From: Karalla daura | Taxonomy: Eukaryota > Chordata > Actinopteri > Chaetodontiformes > Leiognathidae | Assembly: GCA_029224185.1 (NCBI GenBank) | Contig: CM055199.1 | Span: forward strand, 13,049,089 to 13,113,088 | Reading direction: 5' to 3' | Length of the DNA: 64,000 bases | In this document: one piece after another, positions 36,231 through 49,286 of the stretch | Position numbering within the stretch: position 1 is the first letter of the stretch | How the letters are laid out: every line of letters begins with the position of its first letter | Notes under the pieces: generated by a model | The model's database searches: none | The model's input: only the letters and a program-made list of their open reading frames with translations | Told to the model about the DNA's origin: nothing | Translations under genes and position numbers: made by a program

Positions 36231-38767
36231 GTTTAGTCGCTGTGAGGCGCTTGTCCTGAGACTGTGTTCAGGTTCCAGTTGTCACCTCGGTAAGATTAAA
36301 ATCTGTCACCCTCCGGGTGGCCAGTAGGACAAATGTCGTTGGTCTATCTTTGCTGAATCAAGCAACTTTCTAAGGAGACTCTTGATTTTATTCTAGAATG
36401 GCATAAAAGTGACATATTAACAAGTGACTGACTGACTTCTACTGTCAAGAGGAAGTTACAGTATGGTTACAAAGTCCTATGAAAAACAAACAACATAAAA
36501 CAGTAGCAGGACAACTAAAATACACCTAAAGCAGGGCTGCAGTAATCAGTGCTGTGATTGTGGGGGCATGGTGTTTAAGGCACCCGTGAGACAGCGAAAT
36601 ACGATCCAGGAAATCCAGTTGGAGTAACAGATTAATGCGTTTAAAGGCTTAGAGGCATCAAAAACACTGCACAACAGTGTGTAATACACAAGATTTTACG
36701 ACTCTGGGAAGTTATCACAGGCTGCAGCACTTGATCTTGAATAAGAGAATTAGAGTTTGGAGCGAGCAAATGTTTTTGTCTTAAAAATGCAGTGATTATA
36801 AGTGTGAAAATAGAGGGGGGAAAAAAGTTTATTCAGCTATCTGCTCCCTTCCAGATAATCAGCTTTGTGTAGGCTGAGCTGTATGGGTTATCGGGATCCG
36901 TCCCGCAGACAAACAGAGAGAAAAATGTGCTTTCCCTGAGAAGCCTGAGAAGCCATCTGTGTTGTCTGATTGATTGACTGATGCTGCATGGACACCGTCT
37001 GGTCTGTTTTCTGTTTTATTCGGAAGGAAAGAACAACTACCCCACTGTACCAGAGTCTGCTGCTGCTCTTTTTGATGTGAATCTGGCTCAACCTGCAATA
37101 TGCAACTCTAGTGTGACATCTGTGCTTCCACCCTGGCTGGGGACCTTTCGCTCTCTCTCAGCCCATGTATCCTGTTAATCTCCACTGTCAACTGTCTAAA
37201 ATGCTCTTTGGCTGAACCCCATGGTTGAGTGTGGCAAATTGTGTAGAGAAAACAGAAGCAGAATATTTACTCCCCACCTCCCATCCAATTCTATCTGCTT
37301 CAACTCTCCTCGGTGTGATTAATACACAGCAGCTTCAAAGCGTCTGTACAATCAACCTTATCACCTTATCTCACGTGGCCTCACCGAGGAACTTAGAGGA
37401 CATTTTTTTTGTTTCATGCCAAGAGTCAAGTCGCATTTGTTTTGCGATACTCTGGTGGCTGGTTCCTCCATACACCTGACTGCTCATTCACAGCCCGACG
37501 GCCTCAAAGGCAACTTGTGAGATTCATTATTCAAACGCTCAGGAACAAATTGTTTTCTTGCTTGCCATTACTAAATGCAATGTTTTTTCCTTGCCGGACT
37601 CACAAGCTGAGCACAAGTCGGACCCTCAGGTGTAAGAGGTTGGATTTTATACGCGAAGTGGAACAGTGTTTTAGGACAGGCTGCACCCTGTACCCCCCGG
37701 CCCTCTGCTATCAGTGGAGCCTGAGGATAATCCACCCAGACACTGCACCTCTTTATAAAAAAGGGAGGTTGGCAGGAGAAATGTTATTGCTTTTAGATTA
37801 GTATAGCAGCTGATATTTCTGGAACATCAAGGGAAAATCAATATCTGTCCGTACACCTTTGTTGGCCCACTTCCTTACCCCCCCCACCCTCCCCAGCAGA
37901 CACTTTTCAATCCTTTTCCTGTGGAGAAACTTTGCCAATGGAAGCCAATAACACGCTGCCGAAATCTATAGCGCCATAGATGCAGCAAATAAATTACATA
38001 ATACAAGCAAGCAAAAAAAGTGACCCACATGATCTGAATAAACAAGAGCAGCTGAATTGCCTCGATGAATCACATCATATTGATATACTGACATCTACCA
38101 ATTTATGCCGCCTCTATTTGCAAATCCCCATAAAGTGGCTCCAAGCCAGCTTTTGAGGTCAGAGGGTGACTTATTGCCGGTATCAAAACCGCGGGGCTGA
38201 CCCCGTCACGCAGTACATGACTCCAGTAGACATGTGCACATGGTCCAAATAGGTCTTGAATGCCTGCCTGTTTGTCCTTCCACTCTTTGCCCTCTTGTAA
38301 TGCGTTATCCTCTCGGCATACATAATTTAACGTCCCTGCCACTTTAAAATGAGCCAACAAAAAACATGTAAAAACTGTGACCCTGTTTAAAAAAGGTGCA
38401 ATGTCCTCACTGCACTCACTGGAAGAAGCACATTTCTGCCTTGCCTTTCTGCCTTGTCTTGTTCTCCGGAAAGTGTCTTTGCCTGACTCCTTTAGAGAGG
38501 AGCACAAAATCTCCTTCAAGCGAAATAAATAAATAAACAGATATATTATGTGAAAATGAGAATTTCTGTCATTTCCCCAGTATCAGCGGCTGCATTGGAT
38601 TTTGCAGAGCCGCTGACACTACTCAATAACTGTAAGCTCTTGATACATGTCAGAAAGCATGAACTCTGTCTGCTGATAATGAAGCAGGTGACTGCTGTAT
38701 GGCTCCAGAATGGTCTCGAATGCACAGTTTAATGACTGTGTCCGTGTGTGCGCGTGCACGCCTGTCT
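36231..38767. other. Non-coding DNA, no gene recognised
   Basis: A frame of 130 codons at 37409-37801 has no recognisable domain and is treated as chance. The rest is AT-rich unique DNA. Confidence 0.45.
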
Positions 38768-38776
38768 CTGTGTGTG

Positions 38777-38817
<41 letters not shown>
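38768..38817. repeat. (TG)n microsatellite
   Basis: About 50 bp of TG repeats with one GCA interruption near its start. Confidence 0.95.
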
Positions 38818-40885
38818 CATCCTTGTGTGGCTCTTTCGCAAGGCTCCTGTCAGGTCCGTAATTGACAGTCTAAGTGGGGCAGCCGAGAGGCCAGGCCCTG
38901 TTAATTTATTTTCTCAGACTCTCCATCCATATTTATGAGCCCCTGCTGTTTTGTCTATCACCACCGATCAAACTTACTGTGTAATTGTACTCGCTAAAGC
39001 AAGAGAGCCACGTGTGAGTGGTCACTCGGCCCAGCAACATTCACATTCGTCTTTATTATTTCATTAACACGGATCCCGAGTCCGGGAGGGAGAGTCGGAG
39101 AGAAATAGAGAGAGAAAGAGGAAGATGCCGGTGGCGACCATGATTAGAGATCAGGAATAGAATAAGCTGCCAGAATCAGGTCATTATGCCAACACCCTCT
39201 GATCTGGCTGAAACTAATTGCGGTGGCTCCTGTGGGTGTGGGTCCCATCTCCTTTTAGCCCTAATAGCCATGTCTATCATGGCGTGGCACAAACTCATTC
39301 ATCATAAACCATCATTAACGCAATGATAGTCTAAACACAATAAACTCTAAGCTTAGGGGAAACACGCTCTCATTTAACCCAATAACAATCAGCCCAATGT
39401 ATCATCTAGCTTTAATGTAAAGATCACCTGCTATGCTTTGAGTCCTACAATATTGGATTGAATCGCATTATATTTTCAGCAGGGGGGAGAAAAAAAAAAG
39501 TCATCGCCTCTGTAGAGTACAAGCAACACGCAAGGCATGCTGGTGTTTACCTCCGTTCACCCCCGCCCCCCCTTTAATGAATTTAATTTGTTTACAAACT
39601 AACCTCAAGGAAATATTTGCTGGAGAGACCTTGATGTTTGGTGGTGTTAGATGGGGGCATACCTGTATCGTCAGGGGTAATGCTGTAATTACGTGCTATT
39701 TTGAACCCACAAACATACATTCATTTCCATTCATTATGACTTGTTATGTTTTCATCAAAACAACGCTGCAGCCTGATGTAAGCATGCATAATGGGGATTA
39801 CTGTAAGTGGACTGGTGTCGGCCGGATCCGGTTTCTCCCTGAACCTGCCACACTTTAAAAACAAGCGCAAAAAAAAAAAAAAGAAAGGATGAGAAGAGGA
39901 AAAGTTCAGCATTGATTAGTGCAGACTTGTTCTCACTTCAAGTAAAATCTAGGACCGGGGGATTAAGTAACATTTGTAGCATTCTTTTTACGCATGAATT
40001 ACATTGCCCTTTGGTTGCTCCAAAATATTTAATAAGTATTGTGAATTTGGTTTTTGTATTAGGTCCAGAGACTCAACAATGCATGCTTAAAAGGCAGCAC
40101 TTAATGTGCACTGGATAAATCATTTAAGTCGCTCATTTACTTCAGCTCAAAGGCTTTAATTTGCATGTTGTTTTCACATTTTCATCCTCGTTTTTTTTCT
40201 CCCCCTTTTCAAAATCTCTGATTGAGTGCAGTTGCTAATGGCTGCATTGTGAGTTATAAACTACAAATGAATTCTCTTCAGTCCAAATGAAACTTACTCT
40301 GATATGGGCTCCCAGCATGCATTGATGATTATAGAAACCCTCCCCGTGAAATTGTCTTTGTAATTGTCTCACTGTTCATAGTAAGCCAGATACTTCCCTA
40401 ATAAAGCAAACTGAGGAGGCATCGAAGGCATTTCGATAACCTCACAGTACAATTGCTCCCCAAAATGTTTTCACTTTTACATTTTATGAACTATCCCTAT
40501 CCAACTCTGGTTGTTTTTTTACCACTGTATGCTGTATATTAGTTTCATTTCCACTAGATCACTATGCATCGTGCAGTCACAAAGTAAGTCTGAAAGGAAA
40601 AAGAGTTCAATGGAAAATATTTTGCCACAATCTGTTTCTCAGCAGTAAAATGTGTATATTGTTTTGCTTGTAAAAGGATATGGTGACTATTTTTGTACGC
40701 AGCAACAATGCAAAGCAGTTGTGTGGTCAGCGTCAGGCATTGCATGTAGACCAGGCCTAAAGCAAAACATATTTGTGTTGTGTGTGTTTACCACATATAA
40801 CCCTCCAGATTCCACTCACACTGTCCTGCAATGTTGGTTCCAGTCTCAAACCTCTTTCCTTGTGTCCTCTCTTGCTCACTGTCTC
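38818..40885. other. Non-coding DNA, regulatory-looking
   Basis: From about 39120 to 39480 there is continuous unique sequence with many TAAT, ACAAT and TGAT motifs and little simple repeat, a candidate conserved element. No coding signal. Confidence 0.4.
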
Positions 40886-41235
40886 CCATCCATCCATCAT
40901 CTCGCCCGCTTTGTACCTTAATGGTGTTGCACGGGTTTGCTGGAGCATATCCCAGCTCACACAGGGCAAAGGCAGGGAATACATCCTGTACAGGTCACCA
41001 GTTCATCGCAGGACACACAGACACACACACCATTCACTCCCACACTCACACCGAGGAGCAATTTTGTGCTTCTAATCAACCTTAAACATGCATGTTTTTT
41101 GACTGTTAGAGGAAACCTGAGTACCCTGAGAAAAAAAAAGCAGGCACAGAGAGAACATGCAAACGCCATACAAAAAGGTCTTCAGTCCACCCAGGAGCTG
41201 AAGAAAGGACCTTGTTGCAGCGACAGAATAAAGCA
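40886..41235 (-). repeat. SINE-like repeat copy, near full length
   Basis: It runs from the tail CCATCCATCCATC through GGTGTTGCACGGGT, AGGGAATACATCCTGTACAGG, CATTCACTCCCACACTC and AGAACATGCAAACGCC to a head-like CAGGAGCTGAAGAAAGGACC. The 3' end read on the minus strand (AAGCGGGCGAGATGATGG) resembles the end of the LINE (AAGCGGAAGAAGATGG). Confidence 0.8.
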
Positions 41236-43035
41236 CTCAAAACAAGCAAAACAACATTCACAACAAAAATGTATCCGCTCACATAATATACCTCCTAATT
41301 GTTGTGAAGATTCAGATTCATATTCTTGTTGAACTTAATCATTTCATTGAAGGAAAGAGGAAGGGAGATGAAGGGAAGATATAAGGAAATTAATTAAGGA
41401 GAGGAGGCTTCAGACTTCTGGAATGTGCCCCAGGTGAAAACCTGTCATTGAATTGACTTCTGTGAGAACAGAGGTTGAACCTGCATGCCTTGATTAATCA
41501 ATGTGCCGTGTTTTCTCCCCTGCTTGAACCCAAGGCCGAGCCATATTTCACAGGAACAAATTGAGCGGGGGACTGACACAGGTCTGACCATAAAACCAAA
41601 GGTAATTAGGAACCACTGGAAGATGTTCCATAAAGACAGTGGGTCAGACACATTCAATATAAACCGGCGTGGAGGCTGCGCAGAGAGCAGCAGATCTACT
41701 GCAGACCAAGCAGAGCGAGAACACAGTGTCTGAAAGCGAGACGAGGCGGTTTTCAGCAGATCTATTAGGAATTCACTGTGCTGCAAGTGTGCAAATTTTG
41801 ATAAATAACACCTTCACATCAGGCTGGTAATTTGATTTCCTATGAGGTAATCTTTACTAATTGACACAAGAATTGAGTGAGCAACACACTGACGCTAAAG
41901 CTTCCTGGCACAGCATTCACAGTGAGATGTTTCCAGCGCGTCAGGATCGGGCGAATACATCACCACTTGTCCTGTGCGATGCCTGTCGGGGAACTTGAGG
42001 GAGCCTTCCCCTCTCATCCAATAACATGCCATCTCCTTACTCTGAAGACCTCTCATGTTTCATAATGTGTCTGTCCCTCCTCGCACCTTGGTGGAAACCT
42101 AAGCGCTCATCATTACCAGCAGATGAGTGGCAGAGGAGAATCTGCAGCTTTGCCAGCAAACAAAGCTTAAGTTGGGGTCGAGTGGCAGAGATGCCGGGAG
42201 AAAGGAGCCCTATCAGTTTGTCATTTTGCTTAAATGCCTCCGCTGCGGCACAGCACTGGTTAGAGGTCCCTATTTTATGATGCCACTGTTATGAAATCTG
42301 CCATGGAGCATCTCTTCTGGCTCTGTGCTTAATGTAGCTCGAACAGCAAATGGTCAGACATTCATTCTCTTGCGCTCTCCTCATTACAAAGAGAGAGAGA
42401 GAAAAAGAGAGAGAGAGAGCTTCGATACTTCTTTTCCTTTCGAGACAAGTATTTTGATGTTTATACACGCAGTGAGAGAAGGAGACAGAGAGATAGAGAG
42501 AGAGAGAGCTGCAGATTGCACCGTAAGCATTTCAGGCCGCTGATGAAAAAGCAGCCACTGATATTAAATCTATATTTAGATGTATGGGGATATAGCTGCC
42601 TAGACCCTGTTGCCTTGGACTCATGTGCTACATTAATGTCTGTAATTTAATCATCCCCAGATCCTGGAAACCATAAAGGATCAACCTGGTGATTAAACAA
42701 TAACAAAACAATAAAAGATGAAACAGAAAAAGCAAACAATTGCTATTGGTGTGCACAAGAGAGCATCCCATGTGCTACTGTATATGCAGTGTAAGTCACT
42801 CCTGTATTTATGGGTCCTAAATGTATGCAGCGAACCCTCCCAAAATCACATTTGACTGATTTACATGTTTTCTCTCTGAAACAATGCAGTTGATTTCCTC
42901 TGATCTGATTGTTTTGTTGAACTTGCAGACGGCCTTGGTGTTCCCAAACCATTATTTATTATCATAAATCCATAATAAGATGCGCATTACCACCTAATAT
43001 GTTTTATCTTTTTATCAACTCGAATTCCTCAGACT
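41236..43035. other. Non-coding DNA, no gene recognised
   Basis: Short interrupted GA tracts lie at about 42390-42418 and 42485-42508. No coding or RNA gene recognised. Confidence 0.45.
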
Positions 43036-43110
43036 GAGTGGAGTATACATGTTCTCTTTGTGTGTGCCTGGGTCTTCTCCAGGTACTCCAGTTTCCTCCC
43101 ACAGATGCAT
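43036..43110 (+). repeat. SINE-like repeat fragment
   Basis: GAGTGGAGTATACATGTTCTC and CCAGGTACTCCAGTTTCCTC match the family body (TGGAGTTTGCATGTTCTC, GGTACTCCGGTTTCCTCC). Neither head nor tail is preserved. Confidence 0.65.
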
Positions 43111-46100
43111 ATAATATCACCTGATATTGTTTGGTTATTTCAAGAGGGGCTAAATAAGATTTGAGACTCCAACAACAAGTGATGAAGGCAATGTATACAA
43201 AAAACAGCCACCAACATCTGTCCGATGGTTCACATCGGATTGCATGTAGAGGTATGCACATTTGGAAAAAATATATATAAATATTGGCCGCTTAGTCTCC
43301 CAAAAACCAGGTTTGCATGAGAGGCATTGTGGCAGTGGAGCAGACCTTCCAGATGGCATCCACAGCATACATGGCATGACCTTCTGCAGCGCAGAGTACA
43401 CGGGGGCACAGAGTCGCTGTGCAAACAGCAGGCAGGGTCCTCAGATGTGTGTGGGCCCCCTGGGACATGGCGGCAGAATGAGATGCCCATCACTCTGTGG
43501 CTCTGCAGATGCTCCTCACAACTGCCAGCCTTTCAGCTTCATTAGTCCTAGATCAGATACATACAGAGGAGAGCAGCCCGAGGCTATCGCTGCAGCCTCC
43601 CTGCCATGCGCCGGGACACACAACACACACACACACACACACACACACAACCACAGACACATACACAGTCACATTTGGAATCATTTCTAAAAGAAGCCAA
43701 TTTCATCAGTGGAGGGATGTGATAGCGAGGGATTTCTTTTTCTTTTTTTAAGGTTTGTGTTTTGAATATGTGCATGGGAGGGGAGATGAATAAAAAAAAA
43801 CCCTTGTGACACCAAGGAGTGAGTGAATGCTTATGAATACAGAAATCTCTTAATGAACACAGAGAGGAAATTTGTTTCCAGTTTGACCAAATTATGATAG
43901 GAACCAGTGATAGGAGAATGTCATTCACGCTGGGGTGTCTCAAGATTTTTTTTTTCCCCCTCTGCCAATAAAAACAACTAACAAAAAGCCACTGCAGACA
44001 GAGACAAATAAACCGAAATGACTGAGATCAAGAGGTCTCACTCCGATTCATTATCCTCTTTACTGTGAAGCCAAGTTGATTGATAAAGCACAGCATTTCC
44101 CCTCTGTGAAATAGGAATACTTCCCCGTGAGCAGTTGGACTTTTATTCATCACCAGCACAGACATTCCCCACCATGCAATATGTAATTAGTGTGTAATCC
44201 CCTGCCTTTTTAAAATGAGACCAAAAAATGATGATGCGGAACCGTAATGAGATATTAATTCAGAAACACTGCAGATCTGCATTTATTTTCTTTTTTTTTC
44301 CCTCTCCACCTCAATAAAGCAAAGCCGTATAAGTTATTACAAAGCTTTAATGTAGATATGGTTATTACAGCAATTTGTATGGGCAACCAGTGTTTCATTT
44401 CCGCCCCTGTCTGTCTTTTTCTCATTAAAACCTCAATCCCTATCTGTCACTTGTCTGTTTGTTTGGAATAACTTGTTGGTGTAAGAGACATAAAAGGGAT
44501 CGGAGAGGAGCGACTGCACCACAGATACAGATATTTCACACATTTCGTGCCAGAAATGCGCATTCGTGTCCAGCCCGCATCCCTGAACGTTGTCATGTGT
44601 GTCCAATCTTGCACACTTGGCTCAATCATGTTAAATATGTCCCAGGTGATAGAAGCAGGTGGTCCACAATTTAATCCCCCCCCTCTCTCTGCCACACCAC
44701 CACCACCCTCCAGCTACCGGTGCTGCTCCACCCCTCAGAGGTGCTCAATGTATGCATGTGTGTGCACCCGTCTTTTCTGGTGCAGGATATTTGAGTTGAG
44801 CAGAAATTACTCCAATAAGTTTCCACTTTAGATTGAAGGAGGCTCGGGCTGTTGCAAATGAAAAATGGGTGCTTGGAACAGAAGAGCACTGTCCAAATTT
44901 GATTAATACGAAGAATAGTATTTGAATAATTGTATTTAAATATTTGGTCAATCTATCAAAAAGCCAGAGACAATTTATCTCAGCAAGAATTCTTCTCAGG
45001 AATTTGACTTGACAGTCATCACTTTTAATGTGAAACGCAATATTTAACCAAATTGCCTCAAGCGCAGCATTCACACTATTAAATTATTACACAGACTACA
45101 TTGTTTCTTACCGAAAAGCCCACATTATTTTCATCATTTGTCAAAATGCCACAAATTGCTTTTTTCCCATCAAAATTAGAAGGTCGTGCACACTTGGGGA
45201 TTTTAATCCCACTGAATCAGCAGACGGTTTCTGCTGAGGTTTTCTGGTGCATTTAAAAAAAAATAGCTAAACAGAAGACTCAAGGAAAAGAGAGTTTGAT
45301 GCGAGAAATTTCAAGCCGAGTAATTTTATACCTTCAATAAAAAAAAACGTGACTTTGCCTTCCAACATTGATTTGGTGTTTGCATCTGCTGAAACACATT
45401 TGTCACCAGCACCGTTTCATATCTCACATTAGGAGGGGGAAAGGTACTCTCAGATTGCATTTTTGGCACTGTGTCAAGAGTGTAATTGAGCATGTGTGTT
45501 TGCGCGCATGTGTGCTGCCGTGCACATAGGTGTGTATCATGGGGTTGTGTGTGCATGTGTGTGAGTGTGTGTTTGTGCACGTTGGGTGGGGTGGGGCAGG
45601 GTGGGGGTGGCGGAGTTGGGTCATCCTGTTGCCTGGTAACAAGCCTCAGATTGACAAAGGAAGAGCAATTTAGGACTACTTTCCCCAGAAATCAATACAA
45701 CAGGCCTGATGTGATGATGTGAGATTAGCCAAGGGAGAAAAGCCAATGTATTTGGCAGGGGTTACTTCATAACCAAGAGGAGAGGGCATGCAGGAGATTG
45801 CATCTGAAACATTGAATATAAAGATATAAGGTCTGGGTACCCAGCTTCAGAAATGGTGCTAAAATGAGACTTCTCCTGCCCGTGTCTCCCTCAGGTAATG
45901 AGAACTTTAGCAAAGTGAACACTCATGGGGAGGGAAAAAATCTGATTTTAGCTTTCTTGTTTAATACTGTCTGTCAGTCTGTCGCTAATATTGCCCTGGG
46001 CGAGGGGGCACCGTGCAAGGCTGTAATATTGGAAAAAAGTGGAGATAGAAAGAAATGGAAGTTGAATACTTTAGGACAGCTGTAGACATGAAGACTGCCC

Positions 46101-47236
46101 CTGCATAAAACATGTTCTCTGCTGAAGCCAGGAGGTTCAAACATCACTGAACTTGGAAAATATTGTTCCACTGCTGCTAATAATGTAGGGTAATTGCAGA
46201 TAGGGAATTCTATCAGTTTATCACAATAAACAACACATTTATAATTGCACCCACCACTCTGACCCAGTATTATTTGACAGTAGAATAACACAGATGCAGA
46301 TTAATGAGAGAAACAGAGACAGAATGGTTTGATTAATTTACTTTAGGCTGATTAATACCTTTCCCTGTTTTGCTGGTTTCTAAGTAACAGTAAATAAACA
46401 GATATGCAGGCAGGGGGAAGAACAGGAGGATTAACCTGCAGAGGTTTAGAGAGGTTTATGTCTATCTGCAGAGCCAGCACAGGAGGGAGGCAAATAAACA
46501 GCCTGCGTGATAGACAGAACTTATCAAGCAGAGAGTGGAGAAACCCAGAGATTGTGCCTTTCCGTTGACCACCCCAGACGTTATAGCTCCACGCAGGGTT
46601 TCACTGATATACAGCGGAAGCTGTGCAAACACCTTGTCCAAAGACATCCAGGTTAGGTGAAGTGGAAAATCTAAATGGCTCGTAGGTGTGACTATAAGTG
46701 CAAATTTGTTTGCCCATCTATGTCTCTGCCCCTGTGAGAGCCTGGCAGCACAGGGATGGGCTCAATGACGCAGCTGTGACCCTGAACAGAACGAGCTCTG
46801 CAGGATGACAGATGACTTAAACACTTTTTGTGCAATGATCTTGTAAAGCTTTGAGATATCAACGGGGAAACACTATGGACTGAAGCTTATACTGAATGTA
46901 GACAAAACATGTGAGGAGATATGTGGTCAGAATTATAAAATGCCTTGTCATGCTGTCATACTTACAGGAGGTCAGCAGGGGCACACTTTGGCAATGTGCG
47001 AAGCCACAAGGCCAATGTCACCGAAGGGATTAAGATGCCATTGTGTGCAACAGTTACAGAGGAGAGTGTTAAGTGACCTCTATCGATTTTGCCCGAGAAG
47101 AAAAATATTACTGCTGATTGGGTCGTGGCAGGTGCTAATTTTAACCCATAACAACACTGCTCCTATATAGTCCATATGTGGAGGATTTAGTCTGAGCGGG
47201 GAGGTATGGAGAGAGAAGGGGCAGGAACAGAGACAG
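43111..47236. other. Non-coding DNA with a short CA tract
   Basis: A CA microsatellite lies at 43621-43649 and a degenerate GT-rich stretch at 45490-45580. No gene recognised; all open frames are short or cross simple repeats. Confidence 0.45.
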
Positions 47237-47282
47237 GGGGTTACACATGCACACACCACATGCACACATGCACACATGCACG

Positions 47283-47321
<39 letters not shown>

Positions 47322-47338
47322 ACACACACACACACACT
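47237..47338. repeat. Compound (CA)n microsatellite
   Basis: CACATG-type units pass into about 55 bp of CA repeats with one TA variant. Confidence 0.95.
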
Positions 47339-49018
47339 GACCAGTGAGGGAGAACAGATAAGCGGGCAGAGGGAGAGAAAAAGAGAGTTCCACACACAAT
47401 GAAAAATCTGCACGACTAGAAAAAGAGAGGAAGGATTAGAAAGAGAAACATTCACACAGGCTTCTCCCCGACTATAGTCCAGTGTAACCAGACTCCTGTG
47501 AGGCTGGACAGTGGAAGCTCTTGATGGGCAGGAATGTGGATCCTGGGAGCACAGAGAGCAGATTGATGGAGACCGAGAACGGGGAGGAATGTATCGACTC
47601 CCGGGGCCGGTGGGAACACAACGGCGGGAGAGGATCACTGTGACCTGTGCTGACACCTCTGTCATCACACGTCCTCTGTCTCAGGCTGGGGGAGAGAGGA
47701 GGTAATGTGGAGAAGGAGGGACTGGAGGAGGAGGAGGAGGAGGAGGAGGAGGACAGAGCAGAGGGATAAGGAGGAGGAGAGGGGGTGTGAAGGTGGAGAG
47801 AGGTGGAGGGAGGTGGGTACCCTCAGCCTGACAGCAGGAGGCAGAATGTGTCCAGATCCCAGAGGAGAAGCATGTTGTGCATGCAGCCCGACCCTGCAGG
47901 GAATCCATACGCGCCTGCGACTGTGAGACGGTGGAGAGCCAGCAGCCAATAAACACACACGCAACACAGTGTTTGGCTTCAGTGGGCGTGATGCAAAATC
48001 AAATTTCAAAATGAAAGACATGATGTTAAAAACTGACCTCCAAAGACCCTTTCTCTGGCAGGGTATATCTGTGCGGTGTGAACACTGAGTGGAATAAGGG
48101 TGAGACAAGGTGAGACATTAAAAAGACTGTCGCATCAGCTACTCAGCAGCGGCGGCTGCTGCCAGATTCCAAATCAGCTCTCATATCAAGTCCATAATCA
48201 ATTCATTGATCAGCTCCAGGAATGAAGTCGGGCAGATAGAGAGTCACCCTGGAGAGATGAATCCCATAGTCTTTCTGCTTGTCTTCACTACACAATGATG
48301 AGGCAATCAGCCCTAATAAGCTCTCTCTCTCTCTCCCTCTCCCTCTCTCTCGCCCGTCTGTCTCTGTCTCTCTCCATCACTGGCCGGTCATTTACCAATG
48401 TCTGCATCATTAGTCTGCCCGGGCCGGCCCCTCTGTACTGATGTCCCGGTGTCAGGACCTGCCGCATTAGACCACCGCTCAGGTGCCATAATTCACCTCC
48501 GTATGGGCAAAGGGTCAATGGAGAGATGAGGCCTGCCGGCCATTAGCTACTCAGAGGAAGACAGTGAGGTTGTGTCGGGGTCAGCGAGGGTCACTGTTGT
48601 TAAGCAGAGAACTGCAGGAGGGACAGGAGGCATGAAACGGTGTTGGTACTACGATGAAAGGAGGAGAAAAAAGGAATAAAAGCGGGAAAAGGTTGATTGG
48701 ATCAATCTAGAGATGAGAGAAGGTAAAACTCAGTTGAATTTTGTGACGTGCGGTTGCCTTTGAGCCGGGCTATGAAACGACATGGGTAGTTTAATCTTTA
48801 GCACCCTCAATCAATCTCAATCTTTTTAATTTCAGCCTGATCACTAACAATATTGCTCTTGGAGTGAACTGTGGCTCTAGTCAGAACAGCACAAAAATGG
48901 GTTCCCTGGGACATGGTGTAGTTTAGCAAGTACAATCTTTACTATATACACTTAATTATTGCGAAACGGTCAGAATCTGAAATATTTGATTACTAGGGAA
49001 ATTGGACTTCCACACGTC
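47339..49018. other. Non-coding DNA with simple repeats
   Basis: A (GGA)n run lies at 47729-47757 and CT repeats at 48319-48352. The DNA around 47500-47930 is G+C-richer than average but has no supported gene. Confidence 0.45.
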
Positions 49019-49286
49019 TATGTGGAATTTGCATGTCCTCAATGAGTCGTGTGGGTTTTCTCTATAGCTCCATACTTTCGTCTCTCCTACATTTCAAAAA
49101 CATTTATTCAATTCCACTGGAGACTATAACTTGCACCTATATGTTAGTGTGAGAGTGAATTGTATGTGTGTGACCTCGATGGACTGGTAACCTGTCCAGG
49201 ATGTATTCCCTGCACTGGAGATTACCATCAATAGACGTCTGTTACAGATAGAGATCAAAGTAGGTAAGATAATAGATGAATAGATG
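49019..49286 (+). repeat. SINE-like repeat copy, diverged
   Basis: It contains TGTGGAATTTGCATGTCC, GTGTGGGTTTTCTC, TGAGAGTGAATTG, GATGGACTGGTAACCTGTCC and AGGATGTATTCCCTGC in family order, ending in a decayed AGATGAATAGATG tail. Confidence 0.8.
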
